A stretch of DNA of 64,000 nt from Pegoplata infirma (lineage: Eukaryota > Arthropoda > Insecta > Diptera > Anthomyiidae): contig OY992536.1 of assembly GCA_963921195.1 (NCBI GenBank), positions 1,116,001 through 1,180,000 of the forward strand, read 5' to 3'. Below, in pieces: positions 34,682 through 46,875 of this stretch (its first letter is position 1; each line of letters starts with the position of its first letter). Below the pieces are notes generated by a model. It did not search any database, was not told the origin of the DNA, and saw only the letters and a program-made list of their open reading frames with translations. The translations under genes were made by a program, and so were the position numbers.

Positions 34682-35254
34682 AATTGTGGTAATTGAGCGA
34701 TTTGTAGAATCTTATACATTAAGGTGCCACGAAAAATAATTTTTATCCAAATTCGTTGAGTGCCATACAAATATCTTTTTTTTATAAACAATATCTTATA
34801 AGTTTTGCCGTCTTCGGGGATAAAATTGAGTCTTGTTAACGGAAAAAAAGTTTCTTGGGAAAAGACTTTTAATTTCTAAAGTGACTTTTAAAAAAAAAAA
34901 ATACTGACGTTACTTGGAGTCTGATGATAAGCATATCTATAAAAAATTATAATTGGGGTTTTCACAGTGGCGATTAAATTTGCCTTTTTAGTTGGGTATT
35001 AGGCAAATTTGCCATTTTACTAAACGTCAAGTATTTGCCACCATTTTTTCTTTACATATCGTGAGCGCACTTTTCGTTAATAATTTGCACAAAATAACTT
35101 TAATTAACTTTTTACATTCACAATTTTAAAATAAACACAAAAAATGTGTATGTTTCTTTTTGTATAAATGTTTTTGTTGCCGCGTTCGAAATTTCAGCAT
35201 AAACAATCACAGCTGCGGATTAAAATTGTCCGATCTGGCTTAATTTAAATATGG
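34682..35254. other. AT-rich noncoding
   Basis: Nothing recognised. Confidence 0.45.
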
Positions 35255-35440
35255 GGGGCCCCCGTAGGCTAGTTGGTAGCGTGCAAGCCTTTCAACGTGG
35301 GGGTCGTGGGTTGATTCCCGCCAGAACCCTTGTTTTTTTTTCGCTACAACGAGACGACGGTCATTGTTACCAGTTCTCGGTTAGGGTGAATTTATTAAAA
35401 ATGAGTTGTAAATAAATGGAAAGAATAAATAAAAATAATT
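35255..35440 (+). mobile_element. tRNA-derived SINE-like element
   Basis: An A-box-like TAGGCTAGTTGG (35,265-35,276) and a B-box-like GGTTGATTCCC (35,309-35,319) lie in a cloverleaf-sized head (GCCCCCGTAGGC ... GGGTCGTGGGTTGATTCCCG). An unrelated body (CGCTACAACGAGACGACGG; CCAGTTCTCGGTTAGGGTG) and an AATAAATAAAAATAA tail follow. The B box lacks the usual GTTCGA core, so I do not call it a functional tRNA. No clear TSD. Confidence 0.65.
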
Positions 35441-35937
35441 GATCAAGTGATCAAAACTATTATTATATATTATATTATTGTATGGACTTTAGCACTAATT
35501 GGACTTAAACACTAAAATTGCACTACACGAAATTCGACAAAAGGAATTTTCCGTCCCCCCTTAATACACATATATATACTATGTAGTTTAATATGTAGTA
35601 GGTTTATACTTGTGTTTAATATGTATGTAATATTAAGTCAGAAAAGAAAAAAACACAAACATACATAAGAAAAGCGTTAAAATAAAGATGATATTGCACG
35701 AAAGAAAATCTTATTTTAAGGTGTCATACTTAACATGTCATTAAAGGTTTATAACACTACCCAGGCAGAAAAATACAAACGACTAATTACGATGTTTTCA
35801 TAAAAAAAATATATTTTTTGCCGTCACTGTCCCCCGTAATATGTTTTTCGCTGTTTAAATTCAAAATTATTATTTTAATACTTAGTTTTAGTTTTTTAAG
35901 TAAAAAAAAACGAATTCCATCGAACAATCTATACTAT
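35441..35937. other. AT-rich noncoding
   Basis: Nothing recognised. Confidence 0.45.
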
Positions 35938-35945
35938 GTAAAAAT

Positions 35946-38802
35946 CAGTGGCGGGTACAGCTTTTGGGTTTGGGGGGGGAATTTTTTTTTTTTACTTCGA
36001 AAAAAAAATTATAAATTTACCTATGTTGGACGGGCAAAAACAGGGATTCTTTTTTTGATAAAATCATCAAATTCAAAAGTTTTTGCTGTAGGAGGTTTGT
36101 TTTTTCATGATCATAAGTATTTCGTTTAGATCATTTTGTTTTAATTTGTCTAAAAAGAAAATTGTACATTTTCGTATACATAGAAATACTCTCAGATTCT
36201 AACAAATTTGACGCATAAAAAGTCAAAATCTAAGACTTCTTCTTTACAAAAAATGTCTCAGAATCTGAGACTTTTTTTGTATAAAAAATTTTCAGATTCT
36301 AACTTTTTTCCACAAAAAAATCTAAGATTCTGAAACCTTTTATAGAAAGTATCTTATTAGACTGCCCAAAAAAAAACAAAGTTGTTATTTTCTTGGGGGA
36401 TACCTGCGAATTTTGTTCCTTTTTGTGCAAAAAAATTTCGGTTTTTTTTTGGGATTTTTAAAATAATATCTAGAGGTCGCGATCTCGCGTTTTATAACGA
36501 TTTATTTTTTTTTGAGTTTTTTATTATTTTAAATTGTTAAATATGATTAATATGATAAAATATTAATAATTTCAGACAAAAAAAAAAATAAATTAAAAAT
36601 TAAATATCGCTCATTCCATGAGATGTCTCCCAGCATCTAATCAAATGTTCTTTAATTTATTTGAAATTTCGCACACAGGTACACTATGGAGCAATTAAAA
36701 TAAATTCGTTTTTAGTTTCGCGAAAATCCACGAATTCGCGAACGCGAATATATTCGCGAATTCACGGATTTTCTCGGAACTAACAACTGATTTATTTTAA
36801 TAGCTTCATAGTGTTCATGTGTGCAAAATTTCAAATAAATTAAGGAACATTTGATTAGATGCTGGGAGACATCTCATGGAATGAGCGATATTTAATTTTT
36901 AATTTATTTTTTTTTTGTCTGAAATTATTAATATTTTATCATATTAATCATATTTAACAATTTAAAATAATAAAAAACTCAAAAAAATAAATCGTTATAA
37001 AACGCGAGATCGCGACCTCTAGATATTATTTTAAAAATCCCAAAAAAAAACCGAAATTTTTTTGCACAAAAAGGAACAAAATTTGCAGGTATCCCCCAAG
37101 AAAATAAAAACTTCGCTTTTTTTCTGGGCAGTCTATATCTTATATTTTAAAGCATTTTTAATATATTTTTCTTATAGAAAAGGTCTCAAGTTAGTATATT
37201 TGTTTCGTACTGAAAAAAATGTATATTCTGAGACCTTTTTTCTATAGAAAAAGTTTCAGATTCTGAGACTTTTTTCCTAAAGAAAGAGTTTCAAATTCTC
37301 AGACCTTTTTCCTATAGAAAAAGTCTCAGATTCTTAGACCTTTTTTTGTGAAAAAAGTCTCTGATTCTGAGACCTTTTTCCTATAGAAAAAGTTTCAGAT
37401 TCTTAGACCTTGATCTTTTTAGAAAAAGTCCCAGATTCTGAGACCTTATTCCTAAAAAAGTCTCAGATTCTCAGACCTTTTTCTCATAGAAAAAGTGTTA
37501 GATTCTGAGAGCTTTTTCTTATAGATTTTCCTAAAGAAAAAGTCTCAGATTCTAAGACCCTATTCCTATAGAAAAAGTCTGAGATTGTGAAACTCTTTCT
37601 AAAAGAAAAGGTACCAGATTATGAGACCTTTTCTTAGCTATAGTCTAAGTATGAGTATAAGATTCTGTCACTTTTTTTCTAAGATTTTGAGACCTTTTTC
37701 CTATAGAAAAAGTCCTAGATTTTGAGACCTGTTTCCTATAGAAAAAGTCTCAGACTCTGAGACATTTTCCCTATAGAAAAAGTCTTTAATTCTGGGATTC
37801 TGAGACCTTATTCCTATAAAAAAGTCTTAGATTCTAACAATAAGACCTTTTTCCAGAAGAAAAAGTCTCAGATTCTGTGACCTTCATCCAATTGAGAAAG
37901 TTTAAACTTCTGAGACTTTTTTTCAACAAAAAAAAGTCTCTGACTTTGAGACATTTTTCTTTTTAAAAAAGACTAAGATTCTGAGACCTTTTTCCTTAGA
38001 ATAAGTCTGAAATTAAGAGATTCTGATACCTTTTTCCCATAGAAAAAGTCTCAGATTCTTATGGCTTTTTCATTTCGAAAAAGTCTCAGATTCTTATACC
38101 TTTTTCTTTTCAAAAAAGTATCAGATTCTGCGACCGTTTTCCTATAAATAAGTCTCAAATTTTAAGACCCATAGAGAAATACTCAGATTCTGAGACTTTT
38201 AGAATTTGTGAATTCTTCTTCAAAAATCCGAAAAAGAAAATTTTTTAGAATGTGATAAATTTTAGAGTTTCTCTGCACCTTTTCTATAAAAAAAAGTCTC
38301 AGAATCTGGAAACTTTTTAATATGTCTCAGATTCTAAGACCTTTTTTCTTATAGAATAAGTCTCGAATTCCGACACATTTTTTCTATAGAAAAGTCTCAG
38401 ATTTTTTACAAAGAAAAAATTTTCAATCCTCAAATATTTTCTTTTAGGGATTTTAGTAGAAAAATTCTCAAAATATAAGTACTATTAAAAGATGCCCAAA
38501 TTCATAATAAGATTGACATATATTTTTTCACAGAAAATTTTCAGATTGAGTCACATTTTTTCCTTTAAAAATTTTCCCTATAAAAATTTTCAGAATTTTT
38601 TATATGAAAAAATTTCGGATTTCGAGATAATTTTCATTCGGAATTTTTTTTTTTAAATTTCCTTCTTTCTTTTTTTCTCCTTTTTCTTCCTTTTTCTTTC
38701 TTTTTTTCTTTTTTTTCTCTTTTTTTCCTCTTTTTTTTTCTTTCTGAAATTCGGTCTGGGGGGGGAAATTTCCCCTTTTTCCCCCCCTTGTACCCGCGCA
38801 TG
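35946..38802 (+). mobile_element. hAT-like non-autonomous element with palindromic minisatellite, copy 1
   Basis: An 8-bp duplication GTAAAAAT flanks it (35,938-35,945 and 38,803-38,810). The left end is CAGTGGCGGGTACAGC and the right end CTTGTACCCGCGCATG, giving 14-bp TIRs with about three mismatches. Subterminal G-rich or C-rich runs (TTTGGGGGGGG; TTTCCCC..CCCCCCC) follow. The interior is dozens of ~35-bp units of the type GTCTCAGATTCTGAGACC, TTTTTCCTATAGAAAAA. Each unit contains two palindromes. No transposase frame. The 774-bp foldback at 36,360 is inserted in it. The 8-bp TSD plus CAGTGGCGG-type TIR indicate the hAT superfamily. Confidence 0.9.
36360..37133. mobile_element. Near-perfect 774-bp palindrome, TIR GACTGCCC, TSD TA
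   Basis: TA at 36,358-36,359 and 37,134-37,135. The arms (about 36,360-36,730 and 36,760-37,133) are almost identical inverted copies including ATACCTGCGAATTTTGTTCC, AGGTCGCGATCTCGCG, CATTCCATGAGATGTCTCCC. The centre is GAATTCGCGAACGCGAATAT, ATTCGCGAATTC. High arm identity argues for a young insertion or ongoing arm correction. Confidence 0.9.
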
Positions 38803-38810
38803 GTAAAAAT

Positions 38811-40074
38811 TAATATGTAAAATTAAAAAGGCTGGGGCAATCGTATGGAAATAGTCTCTCCGATTATCTTTGTCTTTCTACGTTTTAGAGATATTGTGCT
38901 CGAATCGGAAGTATTCTTTCACCATTCACCTAGTTATTTTAAAATTTGATATCTTTTTGAATTTTAAGATTTTTAAATTTTTTTTTCTTGTAATTATTAA
39001 CTAGAACTTTAATTTTAACAAAATAAAAATTTTGAACTTCAAAAGAATGAAACACATTATTTTAAAATTTTGGTAAAAAAAAAAAACAAAAAAAGAAACC
39101 CCATGTTTAGTAAATTTAACTTAAATTGAGAAAAATATGAATTCGAATCAAACCGAATCGAGCACATTATTTTAAATTTTGGTAAAAAAAACAAATAAAA
39201 AAAAGAGTCCTCATGTTTAGTAGATTTAACTTAAATTGAGGAAAATATGAATGCGAAGAAATTCAATAAAATTAAATTTAAATAAAAATTATGTTTTTCT
39301 CAAAAATAAAAATAAATTGGGTTTAATATGTTTTCCTGTTTTTGTTTTTTAGGAAATATTGGGGGGAAAAATTCCCCTCGCGATAAATGTCTCCCTGTTG
39401 TCACCCTCCGATCTTTTTGAAATTTGGATAAAAAAAGTAAAAAGTCTCCGCAAAAATTAAACAAACAAAAAGGGAAAATATATCAAAAATCTTGTATGTT
39501 ATCGAAAAATTTTCCATTTTATAGTAAAACTCAACGCGTTGGACAACTTTTGCGTTCGTCGTTTTTTATAACAATTTCGTATTCTAACAAAAATATATTC
39601 AGATGCTTGCTCTTAACCTTGCCAGTTTTGGTAGCAAAATTTCTGAAACATATAAATTTGTTAAAAAAGCAATGAGTCCTAAATTTGGTAGTAAAAACAC
39701 AACAAGTTTTAATTTATTAATATTATTGAAAATTTTAACACGTGACATCTTTAGAAGTCTTTTCATATATAAAATACTAAGTTTGGACAACATTCGTTTT
39801 ATGATTTTTTTAAAACAATAAGACACATATAACTGTTATATTTAGTCTCTGATTAATAATAATATTCTGTAAGTAAAAATATTCCAGATATTCCCACCAA
39901 CAATGAAACAATATTGGGAGTTATTTCATCGCTATTGTAGTGGGAGTTCTTTCATACGAAAATAATTAATTAACTCCCAACAAAATTGATAAAAGTCCCA
40001 CTTAATTGGGAGTTATTTCATATGAAATAACCGCAAACTTTGTATGTAGTTTTTTTTTTTTTTTTGGACTTATT
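38811..40074. other. Noncoding; two short repeats
   Basis: CACATTATTTTAAA...GGTAAAAAAA...TCATGTTTAGT is repeated directly at 39,053 and 39,173 (period 120). 39,389-39,428 (GTTGTCACCCTCCGATCTTT) is a fragment of the 53,984 Harbinger-type arm. 39,914-40,031 repeats TGGGAGTTATTTCAT. No gene. Confidence 0.6.
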
Positions 40075-40495
40075 TAATTTTGGGTGGAGTTACCCCTTGT
40101 AAGTAATACAGATTTTTCATTATTTAAATTCATGTTTGTTATCCGCGCCCATAAAAGTGGACGGGTTAAAAAAAATAAATTGTTTATTATCTGGGTCAAA
40201 GTGTGGAGATTAAAATGTTTCTGTTTTATTTGTCTAACAAAAGTCCAAAAAAACCTTTAACTTTTTTTATAGGTTGGTGAAGTTTGCTAAGGGGAACATT
40301 TTTTCCCCTGTTTAATTTTTACTTATTTCTGAACTTAACCACGACCATGTCGTGCCTTACACGAACAGACGGACGGGCATCGCTAGAATGTCTTAGAATC
40401 CATCATGGATCAAGAATATATGTACTTTATGGGCTTCCCGATCGATATTTTGATATGTTACACGGAATGACAAAGTGAGTACACTCACATAACAA
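40075..40495 (+). mobile_element. Fragment of TTCGGC/TACCCTCC element
   Basis: GGGGAACATTTTTTCCCC, a short ACAGACGGACGGGC stretch, ATCGCTAGAATGTCTTAGAA and GATATTTTGATATGTTACAC match the second half of copy B. Both termini are eroded. Confidence 0.7.
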
Positions 40496-42636
40496 ATCCT
40501 CATTTTCGAGGTTTTGGTCACCGATCATGCGGCTGTCAAAACCTCAATTCAGTTATGGCAACTGCAGCATGATTGCGACAACCGAGTTGGGACAACTTCA
40601 AAAAATGAGCTTGAAAGACTTTCGGTTGTGGCAACTGCATTTGTGGTGTAGTTGACGGGTATACAAATTGTAAACTAACTAAAAAACATCTGATGGTCAA
40701 CCTCCTAATTCTGTATTTAATATTTTACAGTATAAGACAAAAAAATAATAGGGTTCTGACAATGGATTCTGCTAGAGGAGACCAAAAAATATTATACCTT
40801 AAAGGAAGCTAATTAACTATTACAAAAAAGGTAATAGTTAAGAAATGTATAAAATACATTTATTAGGGCTCCCTTTATTTTTCCAAAGCTAGAATTCGAA
40901 AACACGTTCCTCAAAAATTTTGTTTTATTTGAACTCTAAATGCTAAATTTTAACCCCTGAACAATTGCTTATCTTTAGAGCTTAAATTTTTTCTGGTTTT
41001 TTAAAATCGACTTCAAAAAATGTATTAGAAATTTGAAATATTAAATTAAACTTTTGTTAAAATAGACTTTTTGTTTTTCTTTGGTACGAGCCAGGGCATT
41101 GCTTCTATGGCAATACCGGAAAAAAAGTTGTCTACTTTTGTCTCAATGGCAGCACCTGCTAATGAGACTTTAGTAGCATACTAAATTTTAAAAACTCTGT
41201 AACTAACTTTTGCGGGCAAAATTTTCAAATTTTATTTTATATGTAAGATACGGTAGTTGCTACGAGTATATGGAAAATTACATAGTTATCTGAGCAGTAT
41301 TTTCTGAATTATTTGAGCCCTTACTAAGTTTTAGTATTAGGTCAAGAATATTCTTGAGATATTACTAAGACATGCGCCCCCTAGGTGGTAGTAGAAGAAA
41401 TAAATTTGTCTTATCTCTATATTATAGAGTCTCCAACAATATTTTGACAAAGTAAAATTATTTTATTTTTTATTTTTTACAAAATTGAAAACAACAAAAA
41501 AACATGTAGAGATTTCTAAAGAAATTAAAAAAAAAAATGCTAAATGTTAATTTCTTATTGGATTTTTGGGCAATTGTGGGTCTCGACTATATCAATTGTA
41601 TCTGATCAGAGCTATTATATTTAAGATTTGTTGTCGATATCAGATCAAATAGAATTACTGATCAGATCTACATTGATCTCGAAATTGTTTATGTATTAAA
41701 ACTGATCAGATGCAATTGATATAGTAAGATCTAAATAGATAAGCCAGATCTGATAAATTTTTAGCTAGGATTACCTATTTTTCCAACTTGGACCATTATT
41801 TGGTTATAAACGGCATGACTTGAAGTTATTAAAAAAGTCTAACATTTCAAATTTAAGTTTTTGTATAAAAATCGTCCATTATGTGGGTGAAAGATATACG
41901 GTTTTAAATTCCAACTTTGAGAAAATATTAGACACCCTAATATCCTTGCATACTAAGTAATTTGTATAAATACATTAGAATGGACAGAAAAATTGCTTAC
42001 TTTAAACAAATCGTGAAATTTTTAATATTTTAATTAAAAATTGTGTCATTTATGTTTAGTATTAAAGATTTTTTTATGATATTTTTAATAACTTTTAAAT
42101 ATTTACTCTAACTATACAATTCTAACATCCTTTAAATGTTTTAAAATGTTTGAAACAATTTATCAATCTCCTTCAGATGACAAGGTCGTATAACGATGGA
42201 CCGTTTTAAAGGTATCTTAAAATTATTAAACACAAAAAATCCAATGATTGACTCAATATGAACGAGTCATTAAATATTAAAATTAAACAAGAAATACAAT
42301 TACGTTGCGCTATCCCTATACGTTACAAATAATTTATTTGACGTAATAAATCCATGTTAAAAATACAACAAGTTTTGACATTGAATTGTTTTTTTTGGTC
42401 CTCGGCACGGAATCAAATACTACTATTCGACTCACTCTAGTAAACTGTACAACTTACATACATAACAGAAATGTTATGCTTCTTAACAGACTTATAGCCT
42501 TAAGATATCACATTATATTTCTTTCATATTATATGTATATCTACATGTTTAACAAAGGAACACGCCTATGACTTTCTTTTCTTCTTTTTTCATTAAAAAA
42601 ATACATATGCATACATAAATATGTACATATGTCCAC
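40496..42636. other. AT-rich noncoding; GATCAG palindrome
   Basis: 41,600-41,720 holds an imperfect palindrome, TATATCAATTGTATCTGATC against CTGATCAGATGCAATTGATA. Otherwise no gene or delimited repeat. Confidence 0.5.
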
Positions 42637-42638
42637 TA

Positions 42639-43239
42639 GACTGGCATTTTTTTGTATGGCAAAAAAGTTTTTTTTTTTCGATTTTAAATGTCCGGGCAAA
42701 TTTTTAATCTCCTAGGCCTTAAACTTATGTGGTACAAATTTGAGGCCAATCAAATTAAATAAGCCCGTGGAGCCCTGGAGATCAAAGCCTTGGATTTTTT
42801 TGAAAAAGTCTTAAAAAAATATATACATACATATTCATTTATTTTGATGTGCTGAACACGAATATCAAAAAATTAAAATCGGTCGAAAGTTCCAGATATC
42901 GCTATTTGAAATTTCAAAAAATTGCGGTTTTTTACTACGTTTAAGAATTTACGAAAAATTTTCAAATTACTTTCCCTTGACCCTTTATAGAGGTTGAGAC
43001 AATCGTTTTAACATAATTTTAGCCAAATCCGATTACTTAGATTAATTTTTTAAACATGTCGCCATTTAAAATTTTTCAAAAAATGCTCAAAAATTCCATG
43101 GTCAGAGAAAAATAGAAAACTTAAATCTCCGGCAGCACTGGCTAGTTTAATCTATTGGCCCCAAATTGATACCACATAATTTTAAGGTCTAGTAGAATAA
43201 ATATTTTCCCATACACTTGCGAAAATCAAAATGCCACTC
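42639..43239. mobile_element. GACTGGCAT foldback, solo copy
   Basis: TA at 42,637-42,638 and 43,240-43,241. The left arm GACTGGCATTTTTTTGTATG, TAGGCCTTAAACTTATGTGG pairs with the right arm CCACATAATTTTAAGGTCTA, AAAATGCCACTC. Homologous to 21,761-22,396 but with more diverged arms. Confidence 0.8.
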
Positions 43240-43500
43240 TAATGTAACATGCATTTACATACACATTATGAAAAATACAAGTATTAAGAAATAATTTTTT
43301 TTTCAAGATTTAATACAAAATAAAAAAAAATAGAAAAACCCAAAAGTGTGGCACAAGTATATTTTATGTAATTCCAAAAGGGATTCACTCAACTGAAAAT
43401 TAATTTTTTTGCGAACTTGTAACGCACTTTAAATAGAAACATTAGCATATGTTCCTTTTATTTAAAATATATTAAATAGCCTACTTTTACCCGTACAATG

Positions 43501-45096
43501 CACAGAGGGCCAGCATGATCCAATTCCGGCCAAAAGTCTTTATCGTTGTTGGATCCGTCTGAAAATGTGCTTCTATAGGAATTCGAGGTCGCTGATTTAA
43601 AAATTTAGCTAAAAACCAAAAAAATCAAAATGGCGGATCCAATATGGCGGACAATTTTTTTTTTAAAATTGTCCGATTGAACTCAAATTTTGTTTTATGC
43701 GGGCCATGGAGTTACTGAATAAGAATCGTTACTCCGAATTTTGAAAAACAAAATGGCGGACTAAACTTGCTTCTTAAAGTTTAAAGATTGATCCAACTCC
43801 GGCCAAAAGTCTTTATCGTTGTTGGATCCGGCTGAAAATGTGCTTCTAAAGTATTTCGGGGTCGCTGATCTCAAAATTTAACTAAAAACTAAAAAAATCA
43901 AAATGGCGCATCCAATATGGCGGACAAATTTTGTTAACAATTGTCCGATTTAACTCAAATTTTCTTTTAAGGGGATATTGGAATTACTGAATCAGAATTA
44001 CTGGCGTGAATTTTGAAAAACAAAATGGCGGACTAAATATGCTTAGTAAAGTTTGTTACAAGTAATTAAAAAACAGTTATATTCCTTTTCTTTGTTGAAG
44101 CTAGCTGAAAGTGTGACCTAGTAAATTTCCAGGTCTGTTATCTTAAAATCGAACTAATAAAATTCAATATGGCGGAAAAAATATGGAGACTAGATTTGTT
44201 AACTTTGTCTGATCTAACTAAAAATTAGTTTTTAGAGTATTAAGAGTGTCTGAAGGTAAATATACGCACATAATTTTTACATATATTTTTTTTTATTTTT
44301 GATATAAATATGGAAATGGTGTAAATGACTTATTTAGCCTCAGAAAAGCTTTTGGAAATGGTGACGACAAATTATTCACTTTTTTTATTTTTTTGGAAAT
44401 TCAATAAAAAATCTTTGAATTTAATTGGAAATGGTGTAACTGATATTTTACATAATTCTACAAAAAAACTAGAAATGTAGATTCTTTTTTTTTCCTTCAC
44501 TTCAGGCACTCTCTGACGATAAAAAAAAACTAATCAAGCCGTAAAACATTATTTTGGGTTAAATTATTTTTTTAAAAACAAACCTCGGACCACTGCATAT
44601 ATAGCTGTAATTTCTCCATTTCGAGCAAGTTTGGGCAACTTTTTTAGAAAGATATGGATCCATTCTATATCAAAAAAAATATAGACCGATTGTATCGAAC
44701 TGAGGATCGCTGAGGATTTTTTCGGCGCGAGGTAAATATATAAAAAATTATAACTTTTTTCACAAAAAACGCGAAATGCTGCCAGGCAAATGAGTTATAT
44801 TTGTCCGTGTTATTTTCGTTACAAAGGCTTATATATAAACTTGAACCACGCAAACAAAAAGTTAAACATTAGCAATAGAAGTTTGGAAAAAAAATTAAAA
44901 AAGTATCTCAACTTTTAAAATTTTTTTACTAACTTTTTTAACTTTGAAGACCTGTCAAAGGAAAGGGTGTAATTGGATCATATAGATAAGTTCAGAAAAC
45001 CTGCTTCTATATATGCCCAACAAACTGGTAAACATTTTTTTGAGAATTTACAAATAAGGACTTTTGGCCGGAAATCGATCTGTCTGGCCCTCTGTG
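43501..45096. mobile_element. CACAGAGGGCCAG element, 5-bp TSD (possible Transib-like)
   Basis: CAATG at 43,496-43,500 and 45,097-45,101 flanks CACAGAGGGCCAG and CTGGCCCTCTGTG. Subterminal TCCGGCCAAAAGTC pairs with GACTTTTGGCCGGAAA. The left half holds two good and one weak copy of a ~275-bp tandem repeat (CGGCCAAAAGTCTTTATCGT at 43,526 and 43,800) carrying repeated AATATGGCGGA. No transposase. A CAC start and 5-bp TSD recall Transib; the class is inference. Confidence 0.75.
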
Positions 45097-45410
45097 CAAT
45101 GTTGAAACAAATATAGGGTTATATGAGGCATTCTCCTCTAACAATCGATATAAAATGCAAAAACTATTTAGAAATTATTAACGTTTTTGGAGTTTCCAGA
45201 AAGTATATATAATTATCTGGTTCGGACCGTACCCAATTTTTTTTTTTTTTTATAATACGGTTGGTATCGTTGACCAGATTTAGATCTTATTGCATGTATT
45301 AATATCCAATGAAATATGGAAGTGTCTGGTCAGAAATCGGATAAAAGTTAATCATATTTTATTTACTACCTTATATACAGCCACCGTTATTCGGCGTATG
45401 CATCATTATA

Positions 45411-46453
45411 CAGGGTGATTCAGTCACGACCCGCCGAATTTTACCAGCGTATTCCTTGGCTCATTTCATGAAAATATGTCTATTACGACCATCCCCCGAA
45501 AATGCATGTGTGCGAAATGGCAGCGGTTTGAAAATTTTCGGATTAGTGGTTAGAGGGTAGTAGGGTAAAATTGATAACTTCTGAATCTGTAGTCCGATTT
45601 TTTTGTTTTTGGGCTTTTTGGAAAGTTTTTTAGAACGCCTTTCAGAATCAATAACAAAAAAATTAAAATAAAGAGAAATCGTTGAGATACAGAGCTTTTA
45701 AAAATAAAATTTGAAAAAAAAGACATACAAATTTGCATATAACCTCAATTTATTCAGCCAGATGGCAGGTAACTTATATTTTTTTCTCTCTTAAAAGATA
45801 GCCGTACGTCTTACCTTTCCAAAATGCCCTAAAAGAAGCCCAAAGGTCTTACCGTTCCAAAGTTATGACCATTTGCCTTCCAAAAATTTTAATAAAATAA
45901 AATCTTAAACTTGTTAATTTTCAAAAACAAATAAATTTGTGATGTTATTTCGCCTCCAAACCCAAAAAAAAATTGTTTGCATTTCAGTCAAATGGTCATA
46001 ACTTTAGAACAGAAAGACCTCTGGGCTTCTTTTAGGGCATTTTGGAAAGGTAAGACGTAGGGCTATCTTTTAAGAAAGAAAAAAATATAAGTTACCTGCC
46101 ATCTGGCTAAATAAATTGAGGTTATGTGCAAATTTGTATGTCTTTTTTTTCAAATTTTATTTTTAAAAGCTCTGTATCTCGACGATTTCACTTTATTTTC
46201 ATTTTTTTGTTATTGAATCTGAAAGGTCTCCTAATGAACTTTCCAACAAGCCCAAATACAAAAAAATCGGACGACAGGTTCAGAAGTTATCAATTTTACC
46301 CTACTACCCTCTAACCACTAATCCGAAAATTTTCAAACCGCTGCCATTTCGCACACATGCATTTTCGGGGGATGGTCGTAATAGACATATTTTCATGAAA
46401 TGAGCCAAGGAATACGCTGGTAAAATTCGGCGGGTCGTGACTGAATCACCCTG
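45411..46453. mobile_element. 1,043-bp foldback, TIR CAGGGTGATTCAGTCACGAC, TSD TA
   Basis: TA at 45,409-45,410 and 46,454-46,455. The arms are about 470 bp each and of high identity, e.g. ATTACGACCATCCCCCGAAA / TTTCGGGGGATGGTCGTAAT. Both arms yield the same false 62-residue frame (45,550-45,738 on - and 46,126-46,314 on +). It ends ~400 bp upstream of coding exon 1. A mariner/Tc1-type MITE by TSD and ends. Confidence 0.9.
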
Positions 46454-46857
46454 TATATGCCTTTATATAAACAATTTTACTCGGGAGGTAATTATTTTAG
46501 GTAGCTTTACAAAAACAGGCTTCAGAAGCAGTGAATATTCAAAATCATATCTTCATATCTTAAGTTTTAAAACAGACCTGTAAACACTTGTAAATTTATT
46601 TACTTATTTTATAATTTACAAATATTTTTTGTATTTGTACTTGAAAGTTTTTTATATAAATATTTTCCTCCTAACTTTTTTCCATTGATAGATATTAATA
46701 GTTTTTCTTAAACTATTAGTATAAGTACATGTACATTTATACATTATCTTAAAACTTTTAACAAATAGAATACCAAAACTTTTTTAGTCGGTTTAGAATA
46801 ATATAGAAAACTTTTTATAAAATTTTTAAATATATTAAAATTTTTTATTATTTTCAG
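46454..46857 (+). other. Upstream flank of coding exon 1, with splice acceptor
   Basis: AT-rich sequence ends in a pyrimidine/AT-rich tract and TTATTTTCAG at 46,848-46,857, a good fly 3' splice site. This implies an upstream untranslated exon that I cannot locate. Confidence 0.6.
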
Positions 46858-46875
46858 GGGTGGACCTGGCCTAAG
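46858..46875 (+). other. nAChRalpha1: 5'UTR part of coding exon 1
   Basis: Eighteen bases, GGGTGGACCTGGCCTAAG, lie between the inferred acceptor and the ATG. The start context has A at -3. The frame is open through these bases, but protein homology and the signal peptide begin at the ATG. Confidence 0.6.

Noticed and set aside
35255..35340. Functional tRNA gene
   Set aside because: The B box lacks the GTTCGA core, the acceptor stem does not pair cleanly, and a SINE-like body and A-rich tail follow.
39424..39826. Overlapping 72-83-residue frames on both strands
   Set aside because: Composition follows local AT content, no motif is recognised and strands overlap completely.
45550..46314. Two nearly identical 62-residue frames starting MQICMSFFSNF
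   Set aside because: They are mirror images on the two arms of the foldback at 45,411-46,453, so they reflect the inverted repeat, not two genes.
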